This document shows, one piece after another, positions 4,556 through 5,642 of a stretch of 5,642 nt of DNA (the first letter of the stretch is position 1; each line of letters starts with the position of its first letter). The DNA lies in the NCBI GenBank assembly GCA_021443285.1, contig JABUUG010000097.1, forward strand, positions 14,543-20,184, in the 5' to 3' direction. The notes beneath the pieces are model-generated. The model was not told the origin of the DNA. It searched no databases and saw only the letters and a list, made by a program, of their open reading frames with translations. The DNA comes from Bacteroidaceae bacterium (GTDB taxonomy: Bacteria; Bacteroidota; Bacteroidia; Bacteroidales; Bacteroidaceae). The translations under genes and the position numbers were made by a program.

Positions 4556-5578
4556 ATGAACAACGTTTTTGTATATATAGAAATAGAAGGCGCTCAGGTG
4601 GCAGAGGTTTCACAGGAGCTGCTTACAAAGGGACGCAAGCTCGCCAACACTCTCGGCGTTCAGCTACATGCTGTCGTTGCCGGCACTGACATCAAGGGCA
4701 AGGTGGAGAGCCAGATACTCCCTTATGGTGTTGACAAACTATTCTGCTTCGACGCCCCAAATCTCTTCCCCTACACATCCGCACCGCACACATCAATCCT
4801 CGTGAACCTCTTCAAGGAGGAACAGCCGCAGATATGCCTCATGGGCGCCACCGTCATCGGACGCGACCTCGGTCCACGCGTGTCGTCATCGCTGACAAGC
4901 GGTCTGACAGCCGACTGCACAGAGCTTGAAATCGGCGAGTACGACGAGAAGAAGACCGGCAAGCACTACGACCAGCTGCTCTACCAGATACGCCCCGCAT
5001 TCGGCGGTAACATCGTAGCGACAATCGTAAACCCTGACCACCGCCCACAGATGGCGACAGTGCGTTCAGGCGTTATGCAGCGCGAGGTGCTCGACGAGAA
5101 CTACAAGGGCGAGGTTGTCTATCCTGACGTAACGAAATACACTTCCGCAGAAGACTATATCGTAAAGGTGCTCAGCCGCCATGTAGAGGCTGCGAAGCAC
5201 AACCTCAAGGGCGCTCCAATCGTTGTCGCCGGAGGCTACGGCGTAGGTTCGAAGGAGAACTTCGAGATGCTCTTCCAGCTCGCGAAGGAGCTGCACGGAG
5301 AGGTGGGCGCAAGCCGTGCCGCCGTTGACGCAGGCTTCGCTGACCACGACCGCCAGATAGGTCAGACGGGCGTTACCGTTCACCCGAAGGTGTACATCGC
5401 GGTGGGCATCTCCGGACAGATACAGCACATCGCCGGCATGCAGGATTCGGGCATCATCATCTCCGTGAACAACGACCCCAACGCCCCCATCAACCGCATC
5501 GCCGACTACGTCATCGTAGGCGACTGCGAGCAAGTTGTGCCCAAGCTCATAAAGTATTATAAGAGTAACAATAAGTAA
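4556..5578 (+). CDS. etfA: Electron transfer flavoprotein, alpha subunit
   Basis: The 340-residue large subunit of ETF, pairing with EtfB and carrying the main FAD in its C-terminal domain. The N-terminal alpha/beta domain (about 1-200) starts MNNVFVYIEIEG and contains the conserved IGRDLGPRVSSSLTSGLTADCT near 101-121 and the RPAFGGNI strand at 146-153. The FAD domain (about 217-330) shows VVAGGYGVGSKENF at 223-236, GASRAAVDAG at 251-260, QIGQTG at 267-272, the ETF-alpha signature GISGQIQHIAGM at 284-295 and NNDPNAPI at 305-312. No internal stop or frameshift. No 4Fe-4S ferredoxin-type domain is fused, unlike some clostridial EtfA proteins. In Bacteroidales the next gene is often an acyl-CoA dehydrogenase, which would lie beyond the right edge. 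Confidence 0.95.
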   Translation: MNNVFVYIEIEGAQVAEVSQELLTKGRKLANTLGVQLHAVVAGTDIKGKVESQILPYGVDKLFCFDAPNLFPYTSAPHTSILVNLFKEEQPQICLMGATVIGRDLGPRVSSSLTSGLTADCTELEIGEYDEKKTGKHYDQLLYQIRPAFGGNIVATIVNPDHRPQMATVRSGVMQREVLDENYKGEVVYPDVTKYTSAEDYIVKVLSRHVEAAKHNLKGAPIVVAGGYGVGSKENFEMLFQLAKELHGEVGASRAAVDAGFADHDRQIGQTGVTVHPKVYIAVGISGQIQHIAGMQDSGIIISVNNDPNAPINRIADYVIVGDCEQVVPKLIKYYKSNNK

Positions 5579-5583
5579 TATTT

Positions 5584-5642
5584 AAGGAGTTAAAGGAGTT
5601 AAAGAAGTTAAAGAAGTTAAAGAAGTTAAAGGAGTTAAAGAA
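5584..5642 (+). repeat. 9-bp tandem repeat (AAGRAGTTA), at least 6.5 copies, cut by the window edge
   Basis: Starting 5 bp after the etfA stop, six complete units follow head to tail: AAGGAGTTA twice, AAGAAGTTA three times, AAGGAGTTA once, then AAGAA at the edge. Units differ only at the fourth base (G,G,A,A,A,G,A). There are no spacers, so it is not a CRISPR array. It lies outside any gene I can support. Three units contain AAGGAG, identical to a Shine-Dalgarno core, but Bacteroidota make little use of that signal. The total length is unknown because the window ends inside it. Confidence 0.9.

Noticed and set aside
5066..5533. Open frame of 155 codons on the minus strand inside etfA
   Set aside because: Shadow of etfA, with Val/His/Asp-rich composition expected from antisense reading and no family motifs.
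5584..5642. CRISPR array
   Set aside because: Units are 9 bp and contiguous, with no unique spacers; this is a simple tandem repeat.

Overview
The window looks like chromosomal DNA from a Bacteroidales bacterium, most likely Prevotella or a close relative. This rests on three things. Promoters match the Bacteroidota pattern (a -33 TTTG and a -7 TAnnTTTG) rather than sigma70 boxes. Genes are preceded by A-rich leaders without clear Shine-Dalgarno sequences. The protein set is typical of the group: biosynthetic arginine decarboxylase SpeA, the NspC route to spermidine, a Fur-like regulator without CxxC motifs, and an anaerobe-type EtfBA. I saw no phage, insertion sequence, CRISPR array, rRNA or tRNA. 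Assignments come from reading the sequence and remembered family motifs, not from a database search.

Layout. Bases 1-234 (minus) are the first 78 codons of speA, with a well-matched promoter at 287-318. It is divergent from a Fur-family gene (516-920, plus) with its own promoter and an AT-rich dyad. About 60 bp downstream, with a perfect 12-bp palindrome in the gap, is a QueD/PTPS-family gene (981-1544) that keeps the zinc histidines but lacks the catalytic cysteine and carries a C-terminal zinc ribbon. A hairpin flanked by A and T runs (1582-1633) separates it from a converging two-gene minus-strand operon: nspC (2358-3491, carboxynorspermidine decarboxylase) followed by a GNAT acetyltransferase (1680-2327). 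Divergent from nspC, the pair etfB-etfA (3685-5578, 1 bp apart) encodes an electron transfer flavoprotein. The window ends inside a 9-bp tandem repeat downstream of etfA.

How the genes relate. SpeA makes agmatine, the entry to putrescine, and NspC carries out the last step to spermidine, so the two minus-strand units belong to one polyamine pathway although other genes lie between them. EtfBA carries electrons for a flavin dehydrogenase, probably an acyl-CoA dehydrogenase outside the window. I see no complete undescribed multi-gene system. The most interesting items are regulatory and enzymatic: a perfect 22-bp palindrome exactly filling the -33/-7 spacer of the etfBA promoter, the Cys-less zinc-ribbon QueD homologue, and the Fur-like protein without structural zinc cysteines.
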